Shown here piece after piece: positions 45,180 through 55,946 of a stretch of 64,000 bases of DNA. The first letter of the stretch is position 1; each line of letters starts with the position of its first letter. Position numbers and translations under genes: made by a program. The DNA comes from Hemicordylus capensis (lineage: Eukaryota; Chordata; Lepidosauria; Squamata; Cordylidae), in NCBI RefSeq assembly GCF_027244095.1, contig NC_069671.1:372001-436000 (forward strand), written 5' to 3'. The notes under the pieces were generated by a model. That model was not told where the DNA came from, ran no database searches, and saw only the letters and a list, made by a program, of their open reading frames with translations.

Positions 45180-46350
45180 CGCGGCCCAGCCGAAAGCCAT
45201 GGCCCGCAGCGCATGCCGCTGCCCTAGGGAACCACGCGGGCCAAGTAAGCCCAGGAAAAGTGTGCCGGCTGATCCCGCGTCCAGAGCGCCGCGAGGATCC
45301 TTTGGGGGGGAGCGCGGCGGGCTCTGCGGGCATGAGGGCCCCGCGAAGCAGGCCGCCACCCTGTTGCAGTCGGAAGGTGGCCGGGCGGAGGGGGGGTGGA
45401 GATGACGACGACGACCTGCTTGGGGGTCCGGAGGCAGGGGAAGGGTCTGGCCGCAGTCGCGGCACGCACGCGCGTTTCCTGGAAGGTGGCTGGGTGCCTT
45501 CCGAGGGCGCCTGAGCTGCTGCTGGGGTTGCTCCAAGGATGCTGCCAGGCCAGGCATACGAGGGAAGCGGGCGCCGGGCGCGGACCGGCAAGCGTGGGGG
45601 GGGAGGGGGAGGGGGAGGCCCTCCCCTTTAAGCCGCCGCCGCCGCCGCGAGGGCAGGAGAAGGGGCCGAGCCAGCCCGCGGGGGGGCGGAGCTGCGGCCG
45701 GCTGGGCTGGCTCTAGGCAGCAGCGGCTGGCGCGGGGGGATGTTGCAGCCCGGCCAGCCTGCCGCGGGGGGCTCCGACTCTGCGGACCTTGCTGCCAGCG
45801 CCGCCCGCCGGTGAGTAGCGGGGCAGGAGGGGCGCGGTCCCGGTCCCGGTCCCGGTCGGCTCTCCGAGCCCGGCAGGTGGGCGCGCGGCTCTGCTTCCGG
45901 CGCGCGGGGGACTCCGCGCCTGCCCGCAGGCTGCCCATTCGTCCGGGGAGCTCGGCCTGCTGCTGACGGCTGGACTGGCCATCCTGCAGGCGGCGGCGGC
46001 GGCGGCTCTCGGGAGAGGGAGGAGCGAGCCAGCCCCGCCGCGAGCTGCTGCTGCTGCCTGCCGGGAAGTGGAGGAGGCCGGGAGAGCCGCGCCTGGCCGC
46101 CGCGGAGGGCCCCGAGAGCGACGCCGCTCCTCCCCGCAGCAGCAGCGAAGTGAGGCTGCCACTTGGTCCCGCTCGCCCCTTGGTGGCCGCCTGTGGCCTC
46201 CGGGGTCGCTTGGCTGGACCGCCACCCTCCGCCCCGCCCCCGGCTCTCCGGCTAGGCTTGTTTCCGGCACAGGTGCCCCGGAGGCTGGCCGCCTCTCCTC
46301 TCTCAAGGCCCCAGAGGCATCCGTCCCCAAGACCGGGTGTGTCCTCCTGA
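45180..46350 (+). promoter_or_regulatory. SLC8B1: CpG island, probable SLC8B1 promoter
   Basis: Very CpG-rich, with GC boxes, CCCGGT repeats (about 45839-45857) and GCC-triplet runs, and without TATA. Inside it lies a strong plus-strand donor (GCCG/gtgagt at 45811) that could end the first, untranslated exon of SLC8B1. Long open frames on both strands here are a base-composition effect. Confidence 0.5.
45740..45810 (+). other. SLC8B1: 3' part of the probable first exon of SLC8B1, with an upstream ATG
   Basis: The start of this exon is not known; only the stretch from an ATG at 45740 to the donor at 45811 is given. Joined to the acceptor ending at 50200, the ATG opens a short upstream frame of about 41 codons that ends at a TGA near 50255, before the main ATG at 50419. 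This is inferred from splice signals only. Confidence 0.35.
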
Positions 46351-47799
46351 GATAGACTGCTCCTTCCGTGGAGGCTCTCTTTATGTCTCATGCTCGCCGT
46401 GGTTGCAGAGCGCCTGAAGGTTCCCTAAAGCGGGGCGGCTGCTGGCACTGGCTTATCCTCCCGTATCGCCGGTTGGAGATGATAGGAGGGAGTCTGTTGC
46501 CGCGCTTGCCTAAGGCTGCTTCACTGCCGGGCGAGAGAATCCCCCCCCCCCCGGACTCCCCAACCCACAGCCCGCCACTCTCTGCCGCTGCGGCGCTCCT
46601 GACTTCTTCGGGCCTGTCCCCAGTCCCTGTTCGCGGGTGTCCCAAGCAGGCTGCGGGGAGTCCCGGCTCTGCACAGACAGACCCGGGCCGGCTTCGCTTC
46701 TTAGCGCTCCATCCTCGCGCGCCTTCAAGGCGGCAGCAGGCCCGGTTGTCAGAACCCCGCAGGAGCTGGTCTCTTCCTTTTGGGGAAAGCCGTTTAAGCT
46801 CCTGGCTGGCGGTTCCATAAATCAATTGCACGGGAGAAAGCTCCCTTCCTTCCTTCCTTCCTCCTTGTCCCGAACCGCCCTGCTGAAGAATCTGGCCCGC
46901 CTTGCATTGTTGGCTTGGTTAAGGTGATGCAAGCTTTCAAGTTGCACAGAAGTCCTCCTTGCTTTCTGTTCTTGAAGTGCTCTGTCTAACTTGAAAAAGG
47001 GCATCCCCCAAAGTGCCCCCAAAGCACTCTCCTTGGCTTCTTTCTCTTGTCCCTGCAATACCTGAGCCAGGTGCTGTAGAAAGCAGCCGGATACCTGCAG
47101 CCTTTCATTTCTGAAAGGTGGCCTGGTGGAGAGACCCCTGCATGCGCCATGCACACAGCCACAGCTGCACACAGGAGGTGTTACGCCTCCTTTTCCTGGA
47201 AGCCAGAATCCCAGAGGTGTAAGAGCTGTGGGGGCTGCTGCAGTGCCCTCCCCACCCCCACTGGTAGGCCCTTATAATCAAATATGATGGGGCCTTTTCT
47301 CCTTGAATTTGAACTAGAAAATTATAACCCATCAGTGACGCTTGAGGATCTGGGGGGTCTGCAGGTGCAAAAAGGCTGAGAGCTTCTGCCAGACGATGAC
47401 AAGCTGGGGCTGGGATCGGGTGCGTTGTGAGCTGTTGTGAGCCGGCCTGCCTACAGTAGCAACCCGCCAAGCGCCCAGGAGAGTCACGGGGTCTGTGTTT
47501 GAACCTGCCCAGCTCCTGAGATCCCTCTGTAGGGTGCCCCCCTTTTTCTGCGCGAGGTTGGTGGCAGGCAGGGCCTTGCTGCTTGTGGCCCCTGGAGGCA
47601 GTCCAGGCAACAAACACACGCTGCTTTCTCTCTCCGCGTTTAACGGGTTTGATGTGTGCTGCTGAAGCGAGTTTGTGGACTGGTTTGATCTGTTTGTCTT
47701 TATACTGGTGGCCTCTGGTTTATTTCTTCAACCTCTTATGTATTTACTTAAGATATTTATTTATGGTTGCCTGGAAAACCCTTTGTGATGACTGCAAAT

Positions 47800-48425
47800 C
47801 TCAGTGGGGAGTAAATGCAAGAATGGATTTTGTGGAGAATCCGATGAGCTGAAAGTACCACATGCAGCCTTTGTGCCGGAATTGAGGCAAACTTCTTATG
47901 ACCAACATTAAGCAGAGAAATTGGTCTGTAGGCACTTACTGATCTTTATCAGGTTTTGAAATCAGGACTATCCTCATGGATTGATTGATTCCATGAGTCT
48001 GGAATGCGCCTGTTACTCATACCTTGGTTAAATAGTTTTAATTAAAGGAAAGGATGCAGTAGTTCTGCCTTGAAGTGAAGAGAGAATTCTGAAGGAGGAC
48101 CCTCAGGGCCTGGTGATCTATTCAGCTGGCTATTTGGAAAGCCTTCTTGTTCCCCTGAGATTTGGGGGAGTTGTAATTGTTGGAGAAATTCTCTTCTCTG
48201 GGGGAATAAGAATCTTTTGAGAAATATCTCAGATTCTTGGGCTGCCTCTTTATTCCAGCTTGTCAATGTCCCCATTTCCATTGACTTAACTGGTGGAATT
48301 CATTTCTTCTTAAATTCTTTAGCTATATCATTAGCCAGCAATTAATCTGCATGGTTGCCTTTCTCAAAAAACTTCTGTTGGATAAACTGCAAAGCTTTCT
48401 GCTTCGATGAACTGGCTACTTGTTA
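47800..48425 (-). mobile_element. L1 LINE fragment (part of the RT ORF)
   Basis: The minus strand encodes pieces of the L1 ORF2 protein: NRSPGPEGPPSEF (like PGPDGFPxEFY), LISKPDKD and YRPISLLNVGHKKFASI. Frames shift between the pieces, so it is an old inactive copy. It lies in the first intron of SLC8B1. Confidence 0.7.
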
Positions 48426-49394
48426 AGGTGCCCAAAGTGTTCCTGCCCCCCTTGCACGAGCTGCCCCAGTGTGGGATCCACCAGAAGTGAGCTTAGCACC
48501 CGCATGACTCATGCGAGGAGGGGGAGGAGGGGGGGGCTCTTGAATTTCCTCTCCCTTGTGCATAAACTCCGGTTTGTGGCCGGTGTCAGTTGGGGGGAGT
48601 TGTGGTTCGTCCCCCACCCGCAGCAGATCTTGGCGCTTCCTCGGAAGATGAGGAAGCGAGAGGCTGACCTTGAAGCTTGCTGATGTCTGCTAGCAGGTAG
48701 CCAGGGACTACCTGAGGATGGACCCAAAGCTTTCCCGGGAAAGGGAGGAAGGACTGGAATCCAAATACCTGCTCATACAGGAGCAATGCTCTTTGGCATC
48801 TGTAGCGCGCTCTTGAATATTCAGAGCATTTGGCGTGTCTCATCTTGTGGCAATCCTCCTTCCAGCAGCCACCCTGTAAGTGGAGGGCCGTGGTTCTCTC
48901 TCTCTCTGGGTGATGGGGAAGGGGAGGCTGTGAGGGCATCTAGCTTGCCTGAGGCCAGATCCTGGCAGAGGCCAGGCTGATTTAGCGCAGCTGAAACTGC
49001 CATCAGATGCCCCTCTGGCTCCCTCGTTTTTCCTCCCCTTTCTCTGTTGCTTCCCTTCTTGAGTTTCCTGGATTCAAGCCCTTAGGGGCAGGGACCTGTC
49101 CTCTCCATGCTGCTCACTTTGGCCCTATTCAGACATTGCTTTGTACATGCACACAGGTGTCTGTGCACACGTGCATGTGTTTGTGTGAATGACTGTACGC
49201 ATGTTTGTTTTAAAAGTGAACCTGGGTGCAGGCCCCTTGAAGTTCAGGGCACAGAGATGAAAGGGATTGCTGGACGTGCCTTGGACATCCATGTTCGAGT
49301 CACGGTTTCTGTGTGCAGATCTGTCTGTGCCTGCATTGGACTGTCTGTGCATATGCATTGAGCAGATCGTGTGAATAGAGCTGTTGATGGAGAT

Positions 49395-49590
49395 GGGGCC
49401 AGAGCTGAGGGGCAGAGCCCCTCCTTTGCATGAAGGCGGCTTCCAGGGACCCAACCTGGCAGCATCTCCAGATAGGGCTGAGAGAGACTCCAGCCTGCAA
49501 CCTTGGAGAAGCTGCTGCCAGTCAGAGTAGATGATGTTGAGCTAGATGGACCGATGGCCTGACTCCGTATATGGCCGCTTCCTGTGTATC
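49395..49590 (+). mobile_element. tRNA-headed SINE
   Basis: GCCAGAGCTGAGGGGCAGAG (decayed A box) is followed by GGCAGCATCTCCAGATAGGG, GCCAGTCAGAGTAGATGATG and CTAGATGGACCGATGGCCTG, the common SINE body with its usual end TATATGGCCGCTTCCTGTG. Confidence 0.7.
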
Positions 49591-50200
49591 TAGAGTGGCA
49601 GGAACCTTCTTCTGATGGGCGTCCCCTTAAACCGATCCTTTGTGCGTGGTGGCGGCTGTGGCAAGCCTGTTCGATGGCTGCCCGTTTCCTGCCATGGAGA
49701 GGCTCAGGTTGAACCCTTTCAGCTCTTCTTGCCTGGCATTTACGACTTCAGAGCTTTGTCTATTTAGCTGCTGTTCTCTTAGCCCAACAGAGGGCTGTGG
49801 ACACTCTGTTTATTGCACAGGAGTCCAGATGCGCATGCATGTGTTGCGCAAGCGCCGGGAGCTGTGAAGGCTTCTAAACGCCTCCCTGCAAGAGGAGAGT
49901 GTGGCTCAGGTGCTGCCAGGGGCACACTGGTCCCCGGGCATGACCAGCTGCGGCTATAGAGCGGCAGTGTGGTGCCGAGAGACTGCGCATGCGCTGTGTG
50001 TGCCACCCGGGAAAAGAGCTCTTGGTGCTAATGCCGGAGCTCAGCTTCTGCCTGGCCGCTTTTGGCTGGAACCGGAGAAGAGGCTTGGCCCTGCTGATGA
50101 AAGCGGGCTGCTGCTCCCAGGCCCTTGTGCCGACCCAGCCCTTCGGAGGAAAGCCTTGGAGAGTTAGTTCACTGGCCGCCTTCTTCTTGCTCCTCTGCAG

Positions 50201-50418
50201 GTCGCAGCCGCCCGCAGTGGCAGCCGTCGCGAAGAGTGCCCCCCTTCTCTGCTGAACGACAACGACGGAGGCGACTTCTCCCTCTCTGGGCCAACGGCAG
50301 GAGTTTGCGAAATTTCCTGCTGGCTGCTGGAGCCGGACGGGAGCGCCTCGCTTGCTCTCGGCTCCCCCCACTTCCTGGCTCCCCGGCAGGTGATGCGGGC
50401 GCTCTCTGGCCAGGCGTG
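50201..50418 (+). other. SLC8B1: 5' UTR part of the SLC8B1 start exon
   Basis: Begins after a pyrimidine-rich acceptor (TTCTTCTTGCTCCTCTGCAG ending at 50200) and runs without another donor into the SLC8B1 ATG. GC-rich. The link to the CpG-island exon at 45.8 kb is inferred. Confidence 0.5.
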
Positions 50419-53400
50419 ATGGCGTCGGCGACCCTGTGGCTCTTCAGCCTGGCCTGGGTGGCAGCCGGGCAGGCCAGCGCGGGAGGCTCCCTGCTGGGAG
50501 CGTGGGACGCCGCCGACACCCCTGGATCCGCCCTGCACGTGGAGCCCTCCGGCAGCAGGGTCCAGGCCTCGGGCCCAGACGTGGATGTGAGTCGGAAGGG
50601 AGTCAGCAGCCGCGGCTTCCTGGGAGTGGGTTAGGGCTCCGGGGTCCTCCCTGCTTGCCCTGGACTGATGACCCTCTCCCTGTTCACACGACGGAGCCCC
50701 TTCCCAGGAAACAGTCATCCGGTAGCCATGGCAGGTCTCTGCCCCAGGGGGCTCGCAGTCTCAGACCAAGCGGCTCCCTGCGCTGCTGCTGCTGCTGCGG
50801 TGTGGCCTCGACCCGACTGGCTTGGCGGGCTTGTCGCTGGCTGGCCTGTGCTGCCTGCAGCCTCTGTCGGCTGATGGTCCGGATCGCGGAGGGTGCGCCC
50901 AGCTGCCGGCCATTGTGGAGGAGCCAGCCGGGAGCTCCCCAGAGCTGGCTGGGACCAGGCCCAAGTGGCTGCTTGCATGACGCCCCCCCCACTCCCCCCC
51001 CCGGAAACGGGCCAGGTCACATGACTCACGTGCTCCTCTCTGTGCCGGTCTGGGGTGACCCCGAGGAGAGGAAAGCAGCTGGGGAGGAGCCCAGGCTTGG
51101 GCCTGGAGGGCATGGGGAAGAGGCCTTCGCCCTGCTGAGTGGCACCACCTTCAGCCGGCCGGAGAAGCGAGGCGGGGGCCAAGCAGCATCCCGGGCCGGG
51201 CCGAGGGCGGCCTTTGGGAGGGAAAGGCTGCCTTGCCGTCTGCAGGAGCAGGGAGGTGGGCTGGAAGGGCCTCCCCTCTCCAGAGCTGCCTGGCACCGAG
51301 GGGAGGGGACCCTGCTCCTCCCTCCCCAGAGACACCCTCCTGGCCTCTGCCTGGTCTCCTTCCAGCCGGGGAGGCCCTTGCCTGCTCGTCCGCAGAACAT
51401 CCGGGGGAATGATTTCAGGTCCTGGTTCCGTCTTTCTCGGACCCCCTTTTCTGCTCTTAGCTTTTTTAATGGCTCCAGGCTGCAGACCGTTCAGTCAGTG
51501 GCAGTCTTGCTGCTCTTGCAGGCCGTTATGTTGCTGGCCGCCTCTCGCACTCGGGGCTTGTACCGCTGTCTTCCAAATGGAGGGTGTCGGTTTCTGTAGC
51601 TGGCTGCCTTGGGGCCGTTCTGCTGGCAGCGGGTCCAGATGGCGTTGCGTGGCCACAGGCTGGCTGCTGGGGCCCCCGTCCCCCCCCCGCTCACTGGCTT
51701 GGCTCTTTCCCCCCCCCAGTGCAAGGAGGTGGGGAAGCAGAACAGCACCCAGCGCTGCTCCTTCATCCAGAACAACCCCGACTGCCGGATGGACGGCGGC
51801 TTCCTCAACTACCTCAACGGGGTCTTCTGCGTCTTCCCAGCAGCTCTGCAGCCCCTGGTGGTGACGCTCTATGTAAGGGCCAAGAGGGCGGGGCGGGGGG
51901 GGCGCCCTGCGGGTTCCTTGCAGGTGGTCTCCGTTGGGGGGCTGGCGTGGCTGAGCTGAAGCCAGGACTCTGATGGGCGGCCCGGATTCTGCTTTCCTTT
52001 GAAGGCCTCTCAGCACCAGGTTGCGCGAAGGGGTCGTGGGGAGGACCTCTGAGCCCCTGCCTCGCGACTTAAGGTGCCAAGAGCCAGGCTACGGGTGGGG
52101 CTCAGTCCCAACACGTAATGCTGATGGCCTTGACCTTTCCTTTAAAGGCTAGCCAGATTGGCCCCTCGCACCGTGGCAGGGGCTCCGGGTAGACTTCTCC
52201 TGCCCCCTGCTTTTCCAGTCCATGGGGGGGGATTCATGGTGCTAGTGATGGCACTGGATGGATTGGCCCTTCGTTTCTGCACAGCGGGGGGCCTCTTGGG
52301 TTGTCGCCTCCATGCGCAGTCTGCTCCTGTAGCGCATGGCAGCGTGAAGAGGGTAGCCCTGCTTTTCCCGAGCAGAAATGCCCACTGCTTCCTGGACACT
52401 CTTTTTTTTTTTTTTTAAATGTTCACGTGCTCACTTCCAGCGGACACTCAGGAGGTGGCTGCTGTCCCCTCCCTCCCTGACCCCCACAAGGCCAGGATTC
52501 CCTGCATCCAAACAGCCCCCATCCAGCTCCAGACTTTGGAGATCTCTTAGGCAAAAGGATCGAGTCTCCTCCTCCCTGCTCCGCTAGGTCTCACCTGTGC
52601 TGCTGCTGCTGCTGCTGCTGGCCTTCGCAGTTCGCACCCAACCAGAGAGCCAGTGAGCAGAAATCCCATTGCTGCCCCCCCCATGTGAACCTGCCCGTCA
52701 GAAGCCCTGCTCCAGGTGGGGTGGGATCTTGGGGGTGGGGTGGGGTGCTCCTGGAGAGGGGGCCTTTTCTGTGGTGGCACCCAAGTCCCGGCACTTGCTC
52801 CCTAAGCTCGTCTGCCCGGCTACCTTTTAGGCCTGCTAGACGGGGCTTGATGGGGCCTTGGAATGCATGTGGCCTCTAAGCCAGGGGAGCCGGTTAGAAG
52901 GCGGGGGATCAACCCCGTCCAGATGTGCTCCTTTGAAAAGCCACTAAGAGGGAACTGCTGGCTGGGGGGGAAGGAGTCTCTCGTGGGAGAAGGGCCCTCT
53001 ACGTCTCGGGTGGGCGGGGCGGCTGCACCAGAAGGCGAGCCGGGATGCAACCCTCGACCCTGGGCATTGAGCTCTGAAGCAGTCCCACTTCGTGGCTCCG
53101 ACCCAGACTGACGCGCTCACTGCACGTGCAGCACAAGGCAGGATCCGTCCCGGAGCCGATTGGCGATTGGACTTCACCCACAGTCTCCCGGACCAGAGGT
53201 CCCTGTCCGGCCGGCCTCTGGGTCCCAGATTGCAGCCCTCCCCCCCCCACTTCTACTGATTTGGAGGTTTCCCCTGGACATGTGCTATTCCGTTGGAGGG
53301 TTTGATGGGGCCGGAGGGGGGGCCTTCCCTCCCCCTCGTCACTCGGGCTTGTCTCTGCTCTGTTTGCAGGCGCTGTGGCTGCTCTACCTGTTTGTCATTC

Positions 53401-55907
53401 TGGGCGTCACGGCGGAGAAATTGTAAGCAGAAGTCCAGAGGGGTCTCAATTCTGCTTCTGGCCCCAAGGAGGGAAAGGGGGCTCCCCTCGCTTTTCGGAC
53501 ATGGGGAGCAATGAATGAGCCCGTCGGGGGGGGGACAGGGAGGGGACTGGGAACCTTCTGCCCTTCCCAGAGCAGCGGCTCCATCCCCCCCCCCGCCCCG
53601 GGGAATCTCTTCCAGGGCTCACATATTGAGTCTAGGGTGGGCCCTGCTCAGCAAAGGCGACCAGTCCTGCTTGCTCCCACCGGGCCAGCTCTCCGCCCCA
53701 ATCTGACGGGCTAGCTTCTTCCCCCTTGCGGGGAGTTTGTGTTTTTACACGGGAGGCACAAAAAGCCACCACTGCATGGCCCCGGCCAGCCTCGGTGCCC
53801 CTGCAGAGAAATCCTGCCCTGCAAGGAGGTCCTGCAGAGCTCAGCAGCAGCCTCAGCCTCCTCCAGAAACTGAAGCCCAGGCGGGCAGCACCAGCTCTGA
53901 CTCTCTCGCTTCCGCTTCCAGCTTCTGCCCCAACTTATCCGCCATCTCCACCACGCTGAAGCTGGCCCACAACGTCGCAGTATCCTTGCTCAGCCGGGGC
54001 CAGGCGCTCCACCAGCCCGTCTGGACTCTGGGGGGCGGTGGAGGGGCGGGAGCGGGCAGCTAGGGCTCGGGCCTCTGCCGAGTCTCAGGCCCAGGGTCGC
54101 CAGGCTGCCCACTGACCGGCAGCAGCTCTCCCCGGAGTCTTTCCCGGCCCTCCCTGGAGATGCTGCCGCCCGGGATGGAACCTGCAGAGGCTCTGCCACT
54201 GAGCTCCAACTTGAGCCTCCAGACTCTCCCCAGGCGCTGAGAATTGGGGCTCAGCGGGACACAAGCTAGAAACACGCCGAGCCCCTTTGGCAGGCTTGCC
54301 GTGTCAAGTCTGGCTGGCAGGAAGTCTTCAGGGTGGGGCAAGAGCCGAGGGAGGGGAAGCACACTCTTGATATTCTCAGAAGCACTCTTGCATGAAGACA
54401 ACTCCATAAGAACAGCTCTGCTGGATCAGGCCCAAGGAGGCCTGTCTAGTCCAGCATCCTGTTTCACACAGTGGCCCACCAGATGGCGCTGGAAGCCAAC
54501 AGGCAGGAGTTGAAAGGGGCCGGCCCTCCCTCCTGCTGTGACTCCCCCACAACTGGTACTCAGAGGCATCCTGCCTTGGAGGCTGGAGGTGGCCTATAGC
54601 CCTCCGACTAGTAGCCGTTGATAGACCTCTCCTCCATGAAGTTCTCCAAACCCCTCTTCAAGCTATCCAGGTTGTTGGCTGTCACCACACCTTGTGGCAG
54701 AGAATTCCACAAGTCAATTATGCGTTGTGTGAACAAGCACCTCCGTTTGCTGGTCCTAGATTTCCCAGCAATCAATTTCATGGGATGACCCCCCTAAGTC
54801 TAGTGTGATGCGAGAAGGAGAAGAATTTCTCTCTGTGTGGGTTTGAGGTGAGGCTGGGGGACTCTTCTGAGGCTGAGCCTTGCCCGAGATGAACCTTTGC
54901 CTCTGCCCTCCAAAATAATAAATGGGGCATTCCCTGCCAAGGGAAATTGGCCGCTGCAGCCTAAATAGATCGTTTGGTTTTGTGGCTGGCATAATTTATT
55001 CTCCTCCTGTAAGTTGTGGGGGGTGGGCAGTGCAGAGCACAGAGGCCCCAGTGGGCAGTCTCTTGCACCCACCACACCCTCTGGGGCAGGGGGGTGGAGT
55101 CCCTCCCCCCCCCAAATGTTAGATGCAATTCATGAGAGGCTGAATTCTGCCCCAGTGCCGGCCTCTGGGCTCGTGGGGTGTGATGGTGGGTGCAACGTGG
55201 AGGGCTCTGTTGTAGCAGCACCTGAAGGTGTGGAAGTGGGACAGAAGAGAAACTGAGGCACAGTCAGGCATGGGGCCGTGCCTCACCCCAGCAGGGGTTT
55301 CATGAGCACCTCCCAAAGATCTCTTCTCCTCGTGCACCATAACATTTGCGGCAGCCCCCACTGACCCACAGTGGAACCCTGCCCTTCCTTCAAGGAACTT
55401 AGGGCAGCATCCACAGGACATCCTCACAACAACCCTGTGAGGTAGGCTAGGCTGAGAGAGAGAGAGAGAGAGAGAAAGTGACTGGCCCTGTGAGCGTTGT
55501 GGCTGACTTGGAATCCAGGCCTCCCTGGTCCTAGTCCCGGCCTCTAGTGGCTGCTGCCCGGCACCCCTTTCCTAGTCTGAAGGTGCAGAGAGGCCTGGCC
55601 GGAGGGAGGGAGCTCATGGCGTGGACCTCCTGAGAGGCACTCAGAGCAGCAGGATCAGGCCCGCTCCCCAAGGGGGCAAGCGCTACTCTTGCTTCCTGAG
55701 CCTTTTCCTCCATGGTGTCACCTTCCTGGCCTTTGGGAACGGCGCGCCGGACGTCTTCAGTGCCGTGGTGGCCTTCTCCGACCCACGGACTGCTGGCCTG
55801 GCCATCGGAGCCCTCTTTGGTATGTGCAGCCCCCTCTCCCCCGCCCCCCGCCCCAGAGATGGTGCTGCCACTTGCTCTCTGCTTCCTGCCTTTCCCTCCT
55901 GTTTGCT

Positions 55908-55946
<39 letters not shown>

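Larger units (their letters stand above)
53980..55713 (+). other. SLC8B1: U12-type intron 4 of SLC8B1 with an apparent AT end
   Basis: The donor reads GTATCCTT, the U12 consensus. The upstream exon ends in HNVA and the next homologous codons are GVTFLAFGNGAPD; the only junction that joins these without extra codons is after CCTCCAT. A branch-like TTCCTGAGC lies about 15 bases before it. An ordinary AG at 55679-55680 would also keep the frame but would add 11 codons absent from the human protein. The intron also holds a SINE (54085-54215) and a LINE end (54405-54795). Confidence 0.6.

Noticed and set aside
45078-46391. 437-codon minus-strand open frame
   Set aside because: It lies in the SLC8B1 CpG island and has an Arg/Pro/Ala-rich sequence without any domain.
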